From NCBI GenBank assembly GCA_966185765.1, contig CBIFVZ010000041.1, forward strand, positions 1 to 35,531: DNA of 35,531 nt, written 5' to 3'. The position numbers and the translations under genes are program-made. The notes below the pieces were generated by a model. It had not been told where the DNA came from. It worked only from the letters and a program-made list of their open reading frames with translations, and did no database searches. This document shows positions 1 to 9,907 of the stretch, piece after piece (positions within the stretch are counted from its first letter, which is position 1; each line of letters starts with the position of its first letter). Source of the DNA: CBIFVZ01 sp966185765. GTDB lineage: Bacteria > Pseudomonadota > Gammaproteobacteria > Enterobacterales > Enterobacteriaceae.

Positions 1-598
1 CTGTTATATAGTAACGCCCTTTACTATCAACATAACCAGCTATTTTCCCTTTAGGATCTGAGAATTTGAAATTACCGTCTAACATATCTTTCTTGAGAGT
101 ATCAACATAATCGGGGTTTCTTAACCCTACCTGTAAACTTTTGATAGTTACAGGATAAGATTGCGAAGTTATCGTAGCTTTTGCCAACTGAATTATGTCT
201 TTACTTATTTTCGGTATGGAAGCTAATGCTGCCTGATTCTCTGGATCAGATATAAACGCCGCAAACTTTATCCATTCAGTGCTGTTAGTATCAATATTAG
301 CCAGATCCTGACCATTCCACTGCTGGACGTAAGCTTTGGCTTCTTCACTGGTCATGACATCGGCACCGATACCACTCAACCAGCCGGGACGGTCTGCCAT
401 TTCATAGCCGCCCTGAGCGATTTCCTTATCAACAACTTGGGCTTCCAGCGGATTATCTTTCAGTTTCTGATCAGTTTCCGCACTTTGCTTATCGCTGATC
501 TGTTTCCACTTATCAATAACAGCCTGGCAGTCACCACCAGATTTCCGGCAATCTGACAACTCCTTGTCAAAAGCCAGCGCCTGGGTACTACTCAGCGC
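1..598 (-). other. CdiA-CT region after the VENN motif (toxin delivery and toxin domain, truncated)
   Basis: In CDI systems the region after VENN carries an entry domain and a variable toxin. Here 199 residues follow VENN before the window ends. The first part has a Cys pair (CRKSGGDC) and is Lys/Gln/Asp-rich. The last ~110 residues are clearly more AT-rich than the rest of cdiA, which fits the known exchange of CT modules between strains. The visible end reads DPKGKIAGYVDSKGRYYI. This resembles the strand that precedes an (E/D)GHHR motif in ParB-like nuclease folds, but that motif, if present, lies outside the window. The toxin class is therefore not determined. Confidence 0.7.
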
Positions 599-3500
599 AT
601 TATTCTCAACCGCATTTTTCCCAACCTGCGCACCGGTTACCGCATCTGCTGTGCTGTCACCAGCAATACCACCAACCAGTCCGGCGGCGAGAGTACCTAA
701 CGCGCTGATGGTCTGCTTCTGCTCTCCCGTCAATTTATCTTTAGGTATGCCCGGATACATCTGTTGTGCGATGTACTCGCCCAGCGTGGCACCACTGGCA
801 CCGGCCAGGGCTGAGTTGCCCTGGGCTGCTGCCACTACCGCACCCAGCACTGCGTGTGCCATCAGGTTGACCTGGGTGTTCACCACGTCATTGCCGCTGG
901 CGTCCTTCGTGGTGGTCATGCTGTGAATTACATCGGCCAGCCAGGGAGCGGCACCGCCTGCCATCGCGCTGGCAATGTCACCACCGGCCAGTCCCTGAAC
1001 GGCGGCGGTGGCGGCCTGGATGGCCCGCTGGAGGTCACTGCCGGTGCCAAAGGACTTCATGGCCGTGTTGTAGGCCTGTTCTTCTATTTCCTTACTGGTC
1101 GGGCTGGCGTTCCCCTCGGCGGCCAGCTGTTTGCGGGCAGCGTCCAGCGCGACCGGGTCTTTCTTCGCTTTCTCACCGGCTATCTGTCCCTGAGTGCGTG
1201 CAATATCCGCCGCCTGGCTGCCGATTTCCCCGATGAGCTGCGCTTCCCGCAGGCGGTTCTGCTCTTTCTCCTTATCGAAAATCGGCGCAATGCTGCCGTT
1301 GGCGTTTTCGGCGTCACGGTTGAGTGAGGCAATATCCTGCTGCTGGTTGTCCTTATCGCGAATGGTAATGTTGCCTTCGCTGACTGCCGCCTGGGTGGCG
1401 CCTTCGGCGCTGCCGCTGTTGCCACCGGCTGACAGCATGGAGTTCGTCATGTTGCCGATGAACTTGTCGCCCACGCTACCGCCGCCGATGCCGATACCGG
1501 CTCCGACATGCTCTGTCTCAAACTCCGCGCTGTTATGAACGTTGCTCCAGCCCAGCGTACCGGTATCGAGGTTGTTCTTATCCGGTGTTGCCGTGGAGGC
1601 TATCACGCCACCGTCGAGCTGGGTATGGTTACCCACGGTGACATCAAATCCACCGCCGCCCGCAAATATCCCGCTCTGCTCCTGAACAGAATTATAGTTA
1701 CTGTCCATTTTATCCCGGCTGGCGTTAATGCTGCCTGAACCCGTCATACTGCCGATGGAGAAACTGCCGCCGCCGCTCACGCTGGTCTGTTTGCTGTGAT
1801 AATAGTCGCTGTCCTGAGTGCTGGTGATGGTCAGGTCACGCCCCACATCGGCAGTCACCTGGTTACCGCTGACCTGCGCACCGGCAAGCGTGGTATCGCG
1901 CCCGCTGGTGAGGGTCACCTGGTTACCGGCGTCTACTGTGGTTTCGTTCTGCCACACGCCGTTGCCGGACTCACGGCCCTTACTGCTGTTGGCGTTCGCT
2001 GACACGTTAATGCCCGCACCATCCTTGCCAAAGCCTATGCCGACACCGATGCTGCCGCCGCTGCTTTTGTTCTCGCCGCTGAGTTGCTGTGTGTCCTGAG
2101 AGGCCAGCAGGTTGATGTCCCTGGCTGCGTTCAGCACCACATCCTTACCGGCTTTCACCTGGGTACCGCTGAGCGTGATATCGCTGCCGGTCGCGGTGAT
2201 ATTCACATTATTCCCGGCACCCAGGGTGCTGGCGGCAGATGTGCTCTGCTCCAGGTGTGATGTGGATTTGGACGACTGCGTACCGAGCGAGGCGTTAACA
2301 CCGAAAGCCCCGCTGCCTGTACCACCTTTCACCGCATCCAGTACCACCGCCTGGCCTGCCTGCACGCCGTACAGGGCTGACTGTGCGCCCTGTAACAGCG
2401 CAAGGCGTGAATCACTGCTGCTTTTCGCGCTCTGCGCCGAGGAAATGGCGCTGTTCACCGCGCTGCCTGCGGCACCCGAGAGCGCCAGCGTCAGGCCGCT
2501 GGTCTTCTGCTCATGGCGCTCATCGCGGGCGCGCTGGTCGCGGCCCGGCTCAATCACCACGCTGTCGCCGGTAATGGAGAGGTCTTTGTTTGCCACCAGG
2601 TCCGCGCCGCCAATGTGCGCCTGACCACCTGCGGTGATGCTGACGTTACCGCCCGTGCTGCCGACGGTGCTGAAGCTCTGGCTTTGTGTGGTGCCGTCCT
2701 CGTTCATTTCGCTGCGCGATTTGGCGGTGCCGATAGTCACACCAATACCGCCGGTCCCCAACAGCCCGCTCTTTTTGGTCTCTTTGAGGCGATACGTGGA
2801 GTCGGTGTTGGTCGCCGCCACGATATCCACCTGGTTACCTGCACTGAGCGACACATCGCCGTCGCCCACTACCGCCGAACCTTTGACCAGCAGGTTGTTG
2901 CCTGCTGAAAGCGTGACGTTATCGCCGCTCAGCAGCGTGCCCTGTTCGCGGGTGGCGCTGTCTTCCTCAATAACGTGCGTGGTTTTCTTGCTCAGTAAGC
3001 CTTTTTTGGTTTTGGTTTCTTCGAAATAGCGGTAATCGCTGTCTGTCGCGGTGTCGAGATTAATATCACGGGTTGCTACCACGCCGATATCGCCCTGTGC
3101 CGTCACCTGCGCGGCCTGGCTGTTCACATCGCGCCCGGCAACAATCACGGTATTGCCGCCGCTGGCAATTTCGGTGCCCTGCTGACGTACCGATTCGTTG
3201 ATTTCCACTTTCTTGCTGGCACGATAGCTGTCGCCTTCGGTGGTGGCTTCGGCCATTAAGTTAACGTCGCGCCCGGCCTGCAAACCCACGTTGCCTTCAG
3301 CGGCAAGACCTGCCGCCTGAGCGTTCAGGTCACGCCCGGCACTCAGGATGAGGTAATCACCTGCGGTCACCGTGCTGCGGTCAACGCCGGTTACGTGAGA
3401 CTCGCTGTTGCCATAGCTGTTGTTCGTTGTGGTTGCTGCACTGTTCAGATTGAGGTCATTGCCTGCGGTCAGCTGTGCCGTGCCGCCTGCGTTGACACTG

Positions 3501-6500
3501 CTTGCACTAACCGTCAGGTCATTGCCCGCCTGCATGGCAAGGCTTGCGCCTGCGGTGATATTGCTGCCCTGGTTGCTGATGTTGTTGCCGTATGACTCGC
3601 CCCGGAAGTCGCTGCCGGTATATCCGCTGCCTAGCTGGTTTTCGGTCACGCGGATATCGCCATCGGCCACCATTGCCAGACTGCCGCCCGCACTGACGTT
3701 TGCGCCGGTGACGGTAATGTCCTGTCCGGCCTTCATCAGCAGGCCATCGGTCGCATTAATGGAGGCCGTGCTGCTGGTTACGGTGGAGTGCAGGTTAACC
3801 GTGTCGCCGCGCTGGCTGGTCGCATAAAGCCCCAGCCGCTCTGTCAGCGTGGTGTTGTTGATGCTGCCACCGATGCTTTCAAGCGTTACGGTTTTGCCGC
3901 TGATGGTGGCGCTGACGTTATTGATATCGCCCAGTGCGCTCAGCGCCAGTCCGTTACCGGCGCTGATAAGCCCGGCGTTCAGGTTGCTGAGCGTGTTCTG
4001 GCTGTTGGCGGTGAGGCTGTTCTGTGCCGTCAGCGTGCCGCCGCTGTTGGTGATGTTGCCTGCGGTCAGCATCACATCGCTGGCGCTGATAACGCTGCCG
4101 TTATGCACGGTCACGTCTTTTGGCGACAGATAGACCTTCGGCACCATCACGGTCTGGCCGTTCACGGTGGCCGCTTCCCACCAGATAATGCTGCTGTCGA
4201 GGGCCGCAATCTGCTCAGAGGTTAACGCCACACCAAATTTCAGCCCCAGCGCCTGCGAGGCCACAGCTGCGTTATCAACCAGCTTACGCATCTGCTCCAG
4301 GTCTGAGCCGACGCCGTTGATATAGCGGCTGCCGGTCTGGTTCAGAATGTAATTACTGGCGTAGCGAGTATCAAACGCCGCATCGCCCAGGAAATGGTAG
4401 TCGTAGTCCGGGTTCAGGTTGAGCCGGTCCAGGAAGTACGCCGAGCCGAGGAACTGATTCTGGTCGGTATAGCTGCTGTTGGTTTCACGCGGAGCCTGGC
4501 CCGGCTGGATGCCGAGCAGGGCGTACAGGTCACCGAACAGGCTTTCATCGAGCTGGCCGAGGCCGTCCAGCTTCGGGTTGACGGTGATGAGGTACGGGCT
4601 GTCCGGGTCAGTTGAGGTGACAAAATAGCCGTCATTACCGGACGGCAGCGGGTATGCGCCGGTGTCCACGCTGCCTGTTGCGCCGCCGCCGCTGATTTGC
4701 TGTAACGCACCGTTAAGCTGGTCCTGCCACTGCGGGGAGCCGACTGCCACGCTGTCTGCGCCGGTCAGGCTTTCTGCCTGCACGCCGTTGCCGATGGTCT
4801 GGTTACTGAGGGTGTTGAGCGTCGGCGCGGTCAGGGTGCCGGTCACGCCTCCTGCATTTGCCGTTGTGGTGGTATTACTGATATCACGGGTAAAACTGGC
4901 ATTAACGCTGCCGCCTGCACTGATTACCGCACGGTAAAGCTTCCCGTCCAGTTCAGTCGTGGTCTGGCTGGTCAGCCGGTATCCCTTACATTCATAACCG
5001 CCACAGACGTAGCGACGGCTGTCGTCCAGCGCCCACACGCTTTCGGTTACCGAAGTGCCTTCCTGCCAGCCCTGATTGCTCAGCGTGTCACCGCTCAGGT
5101 GCATATTGCCCCCGGCGAGCAGGAAAGACGCTTCGTTTTCCAGATTAGCCGCGTTGATGGTCATATCGCCGCCGCTGGCAATACGCCCGGCGCTGCCGGT
5201 GGCCGTGACGGTGACAACTTCCTTATCGCCCATCTGCACCTTGTATTGCGCAGCCGGTGTGGAGGTCCAGTACACCAGCAGATACGGTCCGTTTTCGTCG
5301 GTTTTAATTTGCCACCAGTTGCTGGGCGGTAGCGGCGACAGCGTGCCGGTGTCGTCACCCGGTATCACTACATGTGTGGCGGTCAGGGAATCCCAGCTGT
5401 TCAGCAGGTGCGCGGTGTTAATGGTGATATCACCGTTAACGGTTTCAATGGTGCCGGAGCGGTTAATCACTTCGGCGTTCGCTGCGCCGGTCGCGTCCTT
5501 CTGTATCCACAGGCTGTTGCCCGCCAGCATATCGCCGCGCAGGTTCTGGATACTGTCTGCCAGCAGCATCAGGTTGTTGCCCGCATACAGTAGCGCGGTA
5601 TTGATGATGGAGTTGGTTGCACTGAGCGTCAGGCTGCCCGCCGTACCGGTAAAGCCGTCCAGCAGGATATCGCTGCGGCTGGTGAGCGTGACGTCACCGC
5701 CCGCCTGCAACGAGCCGTTGGCCGTCATGGCAATGTGCGAGCCGCTTAAGCTGCTCGGCGCACTGCTGATGGTGATTTGCCCCTGGTTGATGAGTTTGCC
5801 GCCTGCGGTCAGCGTCACGCCGTTGCCCTGAAGGGTGCTGGCGTTAGTGATATCGCCTGAGCTTTCAATGGTGAGCTGTTTGCCTGCCGCAACTACGTTC
5901 TGCGCGGTAAAGGCATTCGTGAGCTTCAGCGTCAGATTACCGAGTGCCACCAGTTGCCCGAATGACGTCAGCCCGGTGCTTTTCAGCAGCAGGTCGCCAC
6001 CGCTGAACAGGTTGCCGCTAGCAGGCTGCCCGACAGTGTCAGCCGTTACGTTCAGGCTGTTGTTGCCGAGCAGGGTTCCTGCATTGCTGAGCGTCTGGTG
6101 ATTTACCGTCAGCGCCGCAGCCTGTGCTGTGCCGGTGTTAGTGAACTGTGTGCCGGTAAGCCGGGCACTTTGCTGCGCCAGCAGGGTGCCGCTGTTGTCC
6201 AGACGGGCGGCATTAAGAACCAGGTCTGTTGCCTGTAGCCAGCCGGTGCTGGTAAGTGTCGGTGTGTCGAAGGTCAGCGTGCCGCCGGAGAGGATTTTAC
6301 CGTCGTTCTGTGCGCGCTGCGTGGCGCTAAGCGTGGTGGTGCCTGCGCCCTGAATCACGCCATCGTTAAGCAGGTCCGGTGTGGTCAGCGTCAGCGAGCC
6401 CTGGCTCAGCAGCGTGTCGTGGTTGGTGAGTTTGTTGCTCAGCAACAGGGTGAGTGCACTGTCGCCCTGGATGCGGCCCTCGTTCGTCAGGCTGGCAGCC

Positions 6501-9500
6501 GTAAGGGTGGTATCACCGCCCTGAATACGTCCGCTGTGGGTGATATTCCCGGCATCAAGCGTCAGTTTGCCTGCGCTCAGCATATCGCCGGTTTGTGCCA
6601 GGTTGCCGGTGAGCGCCACGGTCAGGCCGTTTACGCCGGTGATATCGCCGCTGTTATCCAGCGTTTTACCCCGGAGTGTCAGGTTATCTGCAATCCACTG
6701 CCCGTTATTCGTCAGGGCGAGGGCATTCAGCGCCGCCGTGCCATTCGCGCTGATTTTGCTGTCTGCACTGGCGCTCAGGCTGTTGCTCAGGGTGAAGGTG
6801 AGGGTGTCTGCACTCTGGATAGTGCCGCTGTGCGTCAGGCTCTGTGCGTCCAGCAGGATGTGCTGGCCCTGCCAGCTACCGGTGTTGCGGATGTCGCCGC
6901 CGGTAATGTTTAAGGTGCCCTGGGTCATCAGCGAACCGCCGTTCACCAGCGTCAGCAGCGGCTGTGCCATCTCCAGGCGGGACGCCAGCGTCAGCGCCTG
7001 CAGGCCAATCGCCGTGCCGCTGTTGTCGATACGTTCCTGGCTAAGTGTCAGGCGGTTGCCCTGAATCGCACCGCCGTTGGTGAGCTGGTTGCCGGTGAGG
7101 TGCATATCGCCTTCACTCAGCAGGTTGCCCTGGTTATCGAGTGTGTTTGCGGTGACAGCCACATCGCCCTGGCTCAGCAGGTCGCCCCGGTTTACCAGCG
7201 TGCCGTTGACGGTCGCGGTGAGGCTCTCCTTACCCAGCAGAGAACCGCTGTGCTGCCAGTTCTCTGCCTGCACCTGCGCGGACTGGCCCTGAAGTGTGCC
7301 GTCAGTGGTGAGCGTGTTGGTGGTCAGGTCAAGCGTACCGCCTGTCAGCGTGCGGCCCGTGGCGCTCTGGGTGTAGCTGTCAGCATCAAGACTCAGGCCG
7401 GTGCCGCCCTGTAACAGACCGCTGTTGGTGAGCCGGGTGCCAGTTAAGCTGAGCAGGCCATCGCTGGCAAGGGTTCCCGCGTTATTCAGTTCCGGCAGGT
7501 TCAGCGCGAAATCCCCCACGCTGTAGACCACGCCAGCCGCCTGGTTGTCGAGTGAGGCCGCCCGCAGGCTCAGGGTCTGGCTGCCCTGAATCAGCCCGCT
7601 GTTGGTTACCGTCTGGCTGTCGATAGTGAGTGACGGCGCTGAAATCGTTCCGGCACTGGTGAGCGCAGGGGCGGTCAGCGTCAGGCTGGCATCGCTGTAC
7701 AGCACGCCCTGCGCCTGGTTTGCCAGCTGGTCGGCAAAAAGCGTGAAGGTTTGTTTGCCGTACAGCGTACCGTTGTTGGTGAGGCCTTTTGCGTTAACGG
7801 TAAGCTGTGGGCTTTCGATAATACCGCTGTTGGTCAGCGTGCCTGCATTCAGGTTTACCGTACTGCCGGTGCTGTTGCCGCTGTGGCTCAGGCTGTCAGT
7901 TGCACTGACCGTCAGTACACCTTTTGCCGCCTGGGTGCCGCCGAGCGTGGTTTTCGCTGCCTCAAGCCGCATATCCGCGCCGCTTTGCAGCTGTGCGCCT
8001 GCCTGTGTGGTCAGCTGCTGGCCTTTAACGGCAAGCGCGGTTCCGGCGCTGGTTTCGCCGTTAAGGGTTGCGGTCTGTGCGTTCAGCGTCACGGCACTGT
8101 CGCTGTGGGTGACCGATTTCGCGCCGCTGGTGAGCAAAGTCGCGGTAACGCTCAGGCTTTTTGCGCCGGAGAGCGTGCCGTCCTGCGTAAGCGTGGCGGC
8201 GTTAACTGTCAGCGCATCATCGCTTATCACGCTGCCTTTGTTGGCAAGCGTCTGCGTGGCGCTGAGCGTGGTTTTGCCTTTCGCGCCCACGCTTCCCTGC
8301 TGGGTGAGGTTCTGTGCGGCGATATCCAGCGTGCTGCCGCTGGTCAGGCTGCCGGTGTTGTTGGCTGACGTACTGTTAACGGCTACAGAGCCGCCCTGGA
8401 GCGTGCCGCTGTTGGTAAGCGTGGTGGATTTGATGCTGGCCGCGCCGCCTGCCGCCAGTTGCCCGCTGTTGCTGAGCGAACCGCCGGAAAGCGCCAGCTG
8501 CTGCGCGGCGGTCATTTTGCCTGCAAGCGTGGCGCTGTCGCGGGCATTAAGCGTAATGTTACGCGCCGCATCCGCCTGCGCGGCGCTGTTCTGGCTCAGC
8601 GTTTTCGCGCTCAGCGTTAAATCCTGCCCGGCAGTGAGTTTGCCGCCGCTCTGCGCGAGCCTGCCGTCTGCGGTCAGTTGCAGGTTGCTGCCAGCCGTCA
8701 GCGCGGCGCTGTTCAGCGTAATGTCCTGGCCGCTCACGGTCAGATTGCCGCCAGCACGCTGGCTGCCGGACAGCGCCACGTCCTTACCCGTAAGCGTGCT
8801 GTTGCCCGCCGCCAGGCTGTTGCTGAGGGTGAGTTTCCCGGCGGCGCTCAGTTGCAGGTCTTTATCGGTATTCAGTGAACCCTGGCTCTGGGTGATATCT
8901 CCGGTACTGGTAATCGCCAGATTACCGCCCGCCTTGTGGTCACCGCTGAGCGCCACAGACTGTGCGTTAATGGTCGTGCCGCCGCTCGCCAGGCTGTTGT
9001 TAAGCGTGATTTTACCGCTGGCATCAAGCGTGATATCGCCCTGGCGGGCGTTGAGATTGCCGAGGTTAATCCCGACGCCCTTGTCGCTGGAGACCAGCCG
9101 GATGCGGTTGGCGTACATGCCGCCGAGTGCGCTGGTGTCCACCGCCACAGACGGTGCTGTACCTTCACCGGCAATCGCCTGTGCGCTGCCGTCTGCCTTC
9201 ACGCGGTTTGCGCCCACGGTCACACTCAGGTCTTTCGCGTGAATCGCCGCGTTCACCTCGGTGGCGCGGGCAATAATGGCGAGCGCGTCGCTGGAGCTTG
9301 CATCCAGCCCCTGGCCTTCAACGATAATCGTACCTTTCGACACATCCAGCGCCAGCAGGTTACCGGCGGCGTCGAACTGCGGTTTACCGGTAGTCAGCGT
9401 GGCGTTAGGGGTGTTGATAAAGCCGCAGCCGTTACAGGTAATGCCGTAGGGGTTCGCCACCATCACGTTCGCGGCCTTACCGGCCACCTCGGTGTAACCC

Positions 9501-9904
9501 TGGAGCTGTGAGCGGTTAGCCCCCGTCACTTCGTTGATGATGCCTCTGGCTTCCTGGCCCGCCTTCAGGTTCGGGTTGCTCTGAATCAGGCCGCCAAGCC
9601 GGGTCTGGTTGAGCTTGCCGGTGGCGTTGTTGAGGATTAACCCCTCTTTACCGACGTTGTAGTCCTTAAACTGGTTATGAGACACGCCCGCGCCGTTCGG
9701 CCTGGCAATGTTCACCACCGGCACGCCGTTGGCCGCCTGGTCCATCTTTGTGCTGCCGGTGGGCGTAATCGCCGCCGCCAGCGCCGGGGCCACCGGCTGG
9801 CCTGCCAGCAGGGCGCTGATGAGATAGCTCAGCAGGCGCTGAGAGAAACGCACGTTTACGTTGTTAGCGGTGTTGTTTTTGTTGTTGTCCATAACCTGTT
9901 TCAT
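1..9904 (-). CDS. cdiA: CdiA-like haemagglutinin / contact-dependent inhibition exoprotein (TpsA), 3' end outside the window
   Basis: One uninterrupted minus-strand frame of 3,301 codons that continues past position 1. The N-terminus has an extended signal-like segment (RFSQRLLSYLISALLAGQ) ending in an Ala-rich stretch. A TPS secretion domain follows, with NPNL at about residues 110-113 and NPYG at about 151-154, then the usual CNGCG cysteines. Residues ~330-1530 are short FHA-1-type repeats. A less repetitive central part (~1550-1900) has a close cysteine pair (CGGYEC, ~1630) and a Tyr-rich segment, as in CdiA receptor-binding and YP regions. A second repeat field follows to ~2800, then a pretoxin region ending in VENN (599-610, residues 3099-3102). 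CdiA proteins are exported by CdiB and deliver a C-terminal toxin to neighbouring cells on contact. The gene lies 3 bases after cdiB. An ATG at 9892 is an alternative start and sits better behind the AAGGG motif. The immunity gene is expected beyond the left edge. Confidence 0.92.
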   Translation of the reverse strand, partial: MKQVMDNNKNNTANNVNVRFSQRLLSYLISALLAGQPVAPALAAAITPTGSTKMDQAANGVPVVNIARPNGAGVSHNQFKDYNVGKEGLILNNATGKLNQTRLGGLIQSNPNLKAGQEARGIINEVTGANRSQLQGYTEVAGKAANVMVANPYGITCNGCGFINTPNATLTTGKPQFDAAGNLLALDVSKGTIIVEGQGLDASSSDALAIIARATEVNAAIHAKDLSVTVGANRVKADGSAQAIAGEGTAPSVAVDTSALGGMYANRIRLVSSDKGVGINLGNLNARQGDITLDASGKITLNNSLASGGTTINAQSVALSGDHKAGGNLAITSTGDITQSQGSLNTDKDLQLSAAGKLTLSNSLAAGNSTLTGKDVALSGSQRAGGNLTVSGQDITLNSAALTAGSNLQLTADGRLAQSGGKLTAGQDLTLSAKTLSQNSAAQADAARNITLNARDSATLAGKMTAAQQLALSGGSLSNSGQLAAGGAASIKSTTLTNSGTLQGGSVAVNSTSANNTGSLTSGSTLDIAAQNLTQQGSVGAKGKTTLSATQTLANKGSVISDDALTVNAATLTQDGTLSGAKSLSVTATLLTSGAKSVTHSDSAVTLNAQTATLNGETSAGTALAVKGQQLTTQAGAQLQSGADMRLEAAKTTLGGTQAAKGVLTVSATDSLSHSGNSTGSTVNLNAGTLTNSGIIESPQLTVNAKGLTNNGTLYGKQTFTLFADQLANQAQGVLYSDASLTLTAPALTSAGTISAPSLTIDSQTVTNSGLIQGSQTLSLRAASLDNQAAGVVYSVGDFALNLPELNNAGTLASDGLLSLTGTRLTNSGLLQGGTGLSLDADSYTQSATGRTLTGGTLDLTTNTLTTDGTLQGQSAQVQAENWQHSGSLLGKESLTATVNGTLVNRGDLLSQGDVAVTANTLDNQGNLLSEGDMHLTGNQLTNGGAIQGNRLTLSQERIDNSGTAIGLQALTLASRLEMAQPLLTLVNGGSLMTQGTLNITGGDIRNTGSWQGQHILLDAQSLTHSGTIQSADTLTFTLSNSLSASADSKISANGTAALNALALTNNGQWIADNLTLRGKTLDNSGDITGVNGLTVALTGNLAQTGDMLSAGKLTLDAGNITHSGRIQGGDTTLTAASLTNEGRIQGDSALTLLLSNKLTNHDTLLSQGSLTLTTPDLLNDGVIQGAGTTTLSATQRAQNDGKILSGGTLTFDTPTLTSTGWLQATDLVLNAARLDNSGTLLAQQSARLTGTQFTNTGTAQAAALTVNHQTLSNAGTLLGNNSLNVTADTVGQPASGNLFSGGDLLLKSTGLTSFGQLVALGNLTLKLTNAFTAQNVVAAGKQLTIESSGDITNASTLQGNGVTLTAGGKLINQGQITISSAPSSLSGSHIAMTANGSLQAGGDVTLTSRSDILLDGFTGTAGSLTLSATNSIINTALLYAGNNLMLLADSIQNLRGDMLAGNSLWIQKDATGAANAEVINRSGTIETVNGDITINTAHLLNSWDSLTATHVVIPGDDTGTLSPLPPSNWWQIKTDENGPYLLVYWTSTPAAQYKVQMGDKEVVTVTATGSAGRIASGGDMTINAANLENEASFLLAGGNMHLSGDTLSNQGWQEGTSVTESVWALDDSRRYVCGGYECKGYRLTSQTTTELDGKLYRAVISAGGSVNASFTRDISNTTTTANAGGVTGTLTAPTLNTLSNQTIGNGVQAESLTGADSVAVGSPQWQDQLNGALQQISGGGATGSVDTGAYPLPSGNDGYFVTSTDPDSPYLITVNPKLDGLGQLDESLFGDLYALLGIQPGQAPRETNSSYTDQNQFLGSAYFLDRLNLNPDYDYHFLGDAAFDTRYASNYILNQTGSRYINGVGSDLEQMRKLVDNAAVASQALGLKFGVALTSEQIAALDSSIIWWEAATVNGQTVMVPKVYLSPKDVTVHNGSVISASDVMLTAGNITNSGGTLTAQNSLTANSQNTLSNLNAGLISAGNGLALSALGDINNVSATISGKTVTLESIGGSINNTTLTERLGLYATSQRGDTVNLHSTVTSSTASINATDGLLMKAGQDITVTGANVSAGGSLAMVADGDIRVTENQLGSGYTGSDFRGESYGNNISNQGSNITAGASLAMQAGNDLTVSASSVNAGGTAQLTAGNDLNLNSAATTTNNSYGNSESHVTGVDRSTVTAGDYLILSAGRDLNAQAAGLAAEGNVGLQAGRDVNLMAEATTEGDSYRASKKVEINESVRQQGTEIASGGNTVIVAGRDVNSQAAQVTAQGDIGVVATRDINLDTATDSDYRYFEETKTKKGLLSKKTTHVIEEDSATREQGTLLSGDNVTLSAGNNLLVKGSAVVGDGDVSLSAGNQVDIVAATNTDSTYRLKETKKSGLLGTGGIGVTIGTAKSRSEMNEDGTTQSQSFSTVGSTGGNVSITAGGQAHIGGADLVANKDLSITGDSVVIEPGRDQRARDERHEQKTSGLTLALSGAAGSAVNSAISSAQSAKSSSDSRLALLQGAQSALYGVQAGQAVVLDAVKGGTGSGAFGVNASLGTQSSKSTSHLEQSTSAASTLGAGNNVNITATGSDITLSGTQVKAGKDVVLNAARDINLLASQDTQQLSGENKSSGGSIGVGIGFGKDGAGINVSANANSSKGRESGNGVWQNETTVDAGNQVTLTSGRDTTLAGAQVSGNQVTADVGRDLTITSTQDSDYYHSKQTSVSGGGSFSIGSMTGSGSINASRDKMDSNYNSVQEQSGIFAGGGGFDVTVGNHTQLDGGVIASTATPDKNNLDTGTLGWSNVHNSAEFETEHVGAGIGIGGGSVGDKFIGNMTNSMLSAGGNSGSAEGATQAAVSEGNITIRDKDNQQQDIASLNRDAENANGSIAPIFDKEKEQNRLREAQLIGEIGSQAADIARTQGQIAGEKAKKDPVALDAARKQLAAEGNASPTSKEIEEQAYNTAMKSFGTGSDLQRAIQAATAAVQGLAGGDIASAMAGGAAPWLADVIHSMTTTKDASGNDVVNTQVNLMAHAVLGAVVAAAQGNSALAGASGATLGEYIAQQMYPGIPKDKLTGEQKQTISALGTLAAGLVGGIAGDSTADAVTGAQVGKNAVENNALSSTQALAFDKELSDCRKSGGDCQAVIDKWKQISDKQSAETDQKLKDNPLEAQVVDKEIAQGGYEMADRPGWLSGIGADVMTSEEAKAYVQQWNGQDLANIDTNSTEWIKFAAFISDPENQAALASIPKISKDIIQLAKATITSQSYPVTIKSLQVGLRNPDYVDTLKKDMLDGNFKFSDPKGKIAGYVDSKGRYYIT

Positions 9905-9907
9905 CCC

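Noticed and set aside
5400..8900. Repetitive DNA that might look like a CRISPR or satellite array
   Set aside because: The repeats are imperfect, of variable length, and encode the short FHA-1 repeats of CdiA. There are no constant repeats with unique spacers.
7602..9242. 546-codon plus-strand frame, and many other plus-strand frames between 564 and 10027
   Set aside because: They are antisense to the GC-rich FHA repeats of cdiA. The translations are low-complexity (Ser/Leu/Val/Pro-rich), with no domain, and the minus-strand cdiA frame has clear family motifs.
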